Shown piece by piece: positions 62,547 through 64,000 of a DNA stretch of 64,000 nucleotides. Position numbers and translations under genes: made by a program. This stretch comes from Citrobacter youngae ATCC 29220. Its GTDB lineage: Bacteria > Pseudomonadota > Gammaproteobacteria > Enterobacterales > Enterobacteriaceae. The stretch lies in the NCBI RefSeq assembly GCF_000155975.1, contig NZ_GG730302.1, positions 150,599 through 214,598 of the forward strand. The letters are read 5' to 3'. The notes under the pieces were generated by a model, which searched no databases, was not told the DNA's origin, and was given only the letters and a program-made list of their open reading frames with translations. Within the stretch, counting starts at the first letter, position 1; each line of letters starts with the position of its first letter.

Positions 62547-64000
62547 TTATTCGACAGAGACGTTTTCGAAGTGGTGTTTGCCTAATGGATCAACCACATA
62601 GCCTTTAACTTCTTTACGCACTGGCTCATACACGGTGGAGTGAGCAACAATCAGCGCCGGAGCCTGATCGTGCATAACAACCTGCGCTTGTTTGTACAGT
62701 TCGATACGTTTGTTGTGATCGTCGGTAGCGCGCGCCGGTTGGATCAGGTCTTCAAACGGCTTGTAGCACCAGCGAGAGTAGTTGGAACCGTCTTTCGCTG
62801 CCGCACAGCTGAACAGGGTGGCGAAGAAGTTATCCGGGTCCCCGTTATCACCGGTCCAGCCCATCATTACGGCCTGATGCTCACCCGCTTTGGCGCGTTT
62901 CAGATATTCGCCCCACTCGTAGGTCACAATCTTGGCCTGAACGCCGATTTTCGCCCAGTCAGCCTGAACCATTTCAGCCATACGGCGTGCGTTCGGGTTG
63001 TACGGACGCTGTACCGGCATCGCCCACAGCTCAACGGTAAAGCCTTTATCCTGGCCTGCTTCTTTCAGCAGCGCTTTCGCTTTCTCAGGATCGTAGGTGT
63101 AGTCTTTAACGTCGTCGTTATAGCCCCACATAGTTGGCGGGATCAGGTTCTTCGCGGCAACGCCTGCTCCCTGATAAACCGCTTTAATGATCGCTTCTTT
63201 GTTCACCGCGTAGGTCAATGCCTGACGGACTTTCACGTCATCAAACGGTTTCTTCTCGGTGTTGAAAGAGAGGTAGCCAACGTTCAGACCGGCCTGCTCC
63301 ATCAGATTGATGTTTTTATCCTGCTTCATGCGAGCGATGTCTGCCGGGTTCGGGTACGGCATCACCTGGCATTCATTTTTCTGCAGTTTGGCGTAACGCA
63401 CGGAAGCGTCAGGCGTAATAGAGAAGACCAGACGGTCGATCTGCGGCTTGGTGCCCCAGTAGCCCGGGAAGGCTTTGTAGAGAATGCGCGAGTCTTTCTG
63501 GTACTGCTGCAGCTGGAACGGACCGGTGCCGATCGGGTTCAGATCCACTTTCTCCGGGGAACCGGCTTTCAGCATATTGTCTGCATATTCTTTAGAAAGA
63601 ATAGAAGCAAAGTCCATCGCCAGGTCAGCGAGGAACGGTGCTTCCGGACGCGTCAGCACGAACTGAACGGTTTTATCGTCCACTTTTTTCACTTCGGAGA
63701 TCAGATCCGGCAGGCCCATCCCTTCGAAGTATTCATAGCTACCGCCAGAAACTTTATGGTACGGGTTCTGGGCATTTTTCTGACGATCGAATGAGAACAC
63801 CACGTCATCAGCGTTTAAATCGCGCGTCGGTTTGAAATCTTTGTTGTCCTGCCACTTCACGCCCTGACGCAGGTGGAAGGTATAGGTTTTACCGTCTTCG
63901 CTGATTTCCCACTTCTCAGCAAGGCCGGGAATCACTTCAGTCGTACCGGTTTTGAACTCGACCAGGCGGTTATAGATCGGCACGGAGCTGGCATCATAGG
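62547..64000 (-). CDS. dppA: DppA periplasmic dipeptide-binding protein, N-terminus outside window
   Basis: The frame is open to the right edge: 483 residues are visible and, by comparison with the 535-residue E. coli protein, about 52 N-terminal residues including the signal peptide are missing. SBP family 5 features: PIYNRLVEFKTGTTEVIPGLAEKW, VRQALTYAVNKEAIIKAVY, and the conserved end HHFENVSVE. DppA binds dipeptides in the periplasm, delivers them to DppBCDF, and also acts in peptide chemotaxis with Tap and in haem uptake. First gene of the operon. Confidence 0.97.
   Translation of the reverse strand, partial: YDASSVPIYNRLVEFKTGTTEVIPGLAEKWEISEDGKTYTFHLRQGVKWQDNKDFKPTRDLNADDVVFSFDRQKNAQNPYHKVSGGSYEYFEGMGLPDLISEVKKVDDKTVQFVLTRPEAPFLADLAMDFASILSKEYADNMLKAGSPEKVDLNPIGTGPFQLQQYQKDSRILYKAFPGYWGTKPQIDRLVFSITPDASVRYAKLQKNECQVMPYPNPADIARMKQDKNINLMEQAGLNVGYLSFNTEKKPFDDVKVRQALTYAVNKEAIIKAVYQGAGVAAKNLIPPTMWGYNDDVKDYTYDPEKAKALLKEAGQDKGFTVELWAMPVQRPYNPNARRMAEMVQADWAKIGVQAKIVTYEWGEYLKRAKAGEHQAVMMGWTGDNGDPDNFFATLFSCAAAKDGSNYSRWCYKPFEDLIQPARATDDHNKRIELYKQAQVVMHDQAPALIVAHSTVYEPVRKEVKGYVVDPLGKHHFENVSVE

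Noticed and set aside
62640-63794. 384-codon open frame antisense to dppA
   Set aside because: Shadow of the strongly biased dppA codons; rich in Phe, Val, His and Arg with no domain.

Overview
The window is chromosomal DNA from an enterobacterium, most likely Citrobacter (C. freundii group). Two things support this. Most genes match the Escherichia coli K-12 yhhM-to-dppA segment in order, orientation and length. In addition, the methionine gamma-lyase at 54429-55625 is nearly identical to the well-studied C. freundii enzyme as I remember it. Species is inferred, since no search was run.

Layout. 1-397 holds the N-terminal part of an Hcp-type (type VI secretion) protein running off the left edge. 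638-8883 is a conserved block: yhhM, yhhN, ZntR-controlled zntA, tusA, yhhQ, dcrB, yhhS, yhhT, acpT. At 8875-10342, where K-12 has nikABCDE, there is a phenolic acid decarboxylase with a divergent LysR regulator, and nikR follows alone. 10933-15868 is the yhiI-rbbA-yhhJ export operon, preceded by a possible 46-codon leader ORF and an AT-rich orphan gene (16280-16867). 16962-22868 carries yhiN, pitA, uspB, uspA and dtpB. 22953-24888 is a divergent Rrf2 regulator/flavin oxidoreductase pair, followed by a four-unit BIME repeat array. 25271-30578 has rsmJ, prlC (with a sigma32-type promoter), rlmJ and gor.

30665-32938 is a D-tartrate dehydratase gene with a divergent LysR regulator, sitting where K-12 carries its ars genes and acid-fitness island. 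Then come the tri-haem peroxidase gene yhjA (with a perfect FNR box), treF, a large unrecognised membrane protein, a 31-codon ORF, a lysozyme-like protein lacking two catalytic residues, yhjB, a 59-codon ORF, and an SDR gene divergent from yhjC, then yhjD and yhjE. 44345-53669 is yhjG, pdeH (flagellar sigma28 promoter), kdgK, yhjJ, dctA and pdeK.

The bcs cellulose operon that follows pdeK in K-12 is absent. Instead there is a type I toxin-antitoxin locus (Ldr toxin with an antisense Rdl-like RNA), then a sulfur amino acid module: a sigma54-type promoter, megL, a YhjV-like transporter, and a convergent TyrR-like sigma54 activator. The dipeptide transport operon dppABCDF closes the window, with dppA cut by the right edge.

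Overall this is a conserved core backbone with small metabolic or regulatory cassettes swapped in at known variable junctions (yhhL/yhhM, acpT/nikR, yhiI/yhiN, dtpB/rsmJ, gor/yhjA, treF/yhjB, pdeK/dppF). I saw no rRNA or tRNA gene, insertion sequence, or CRISPR array.
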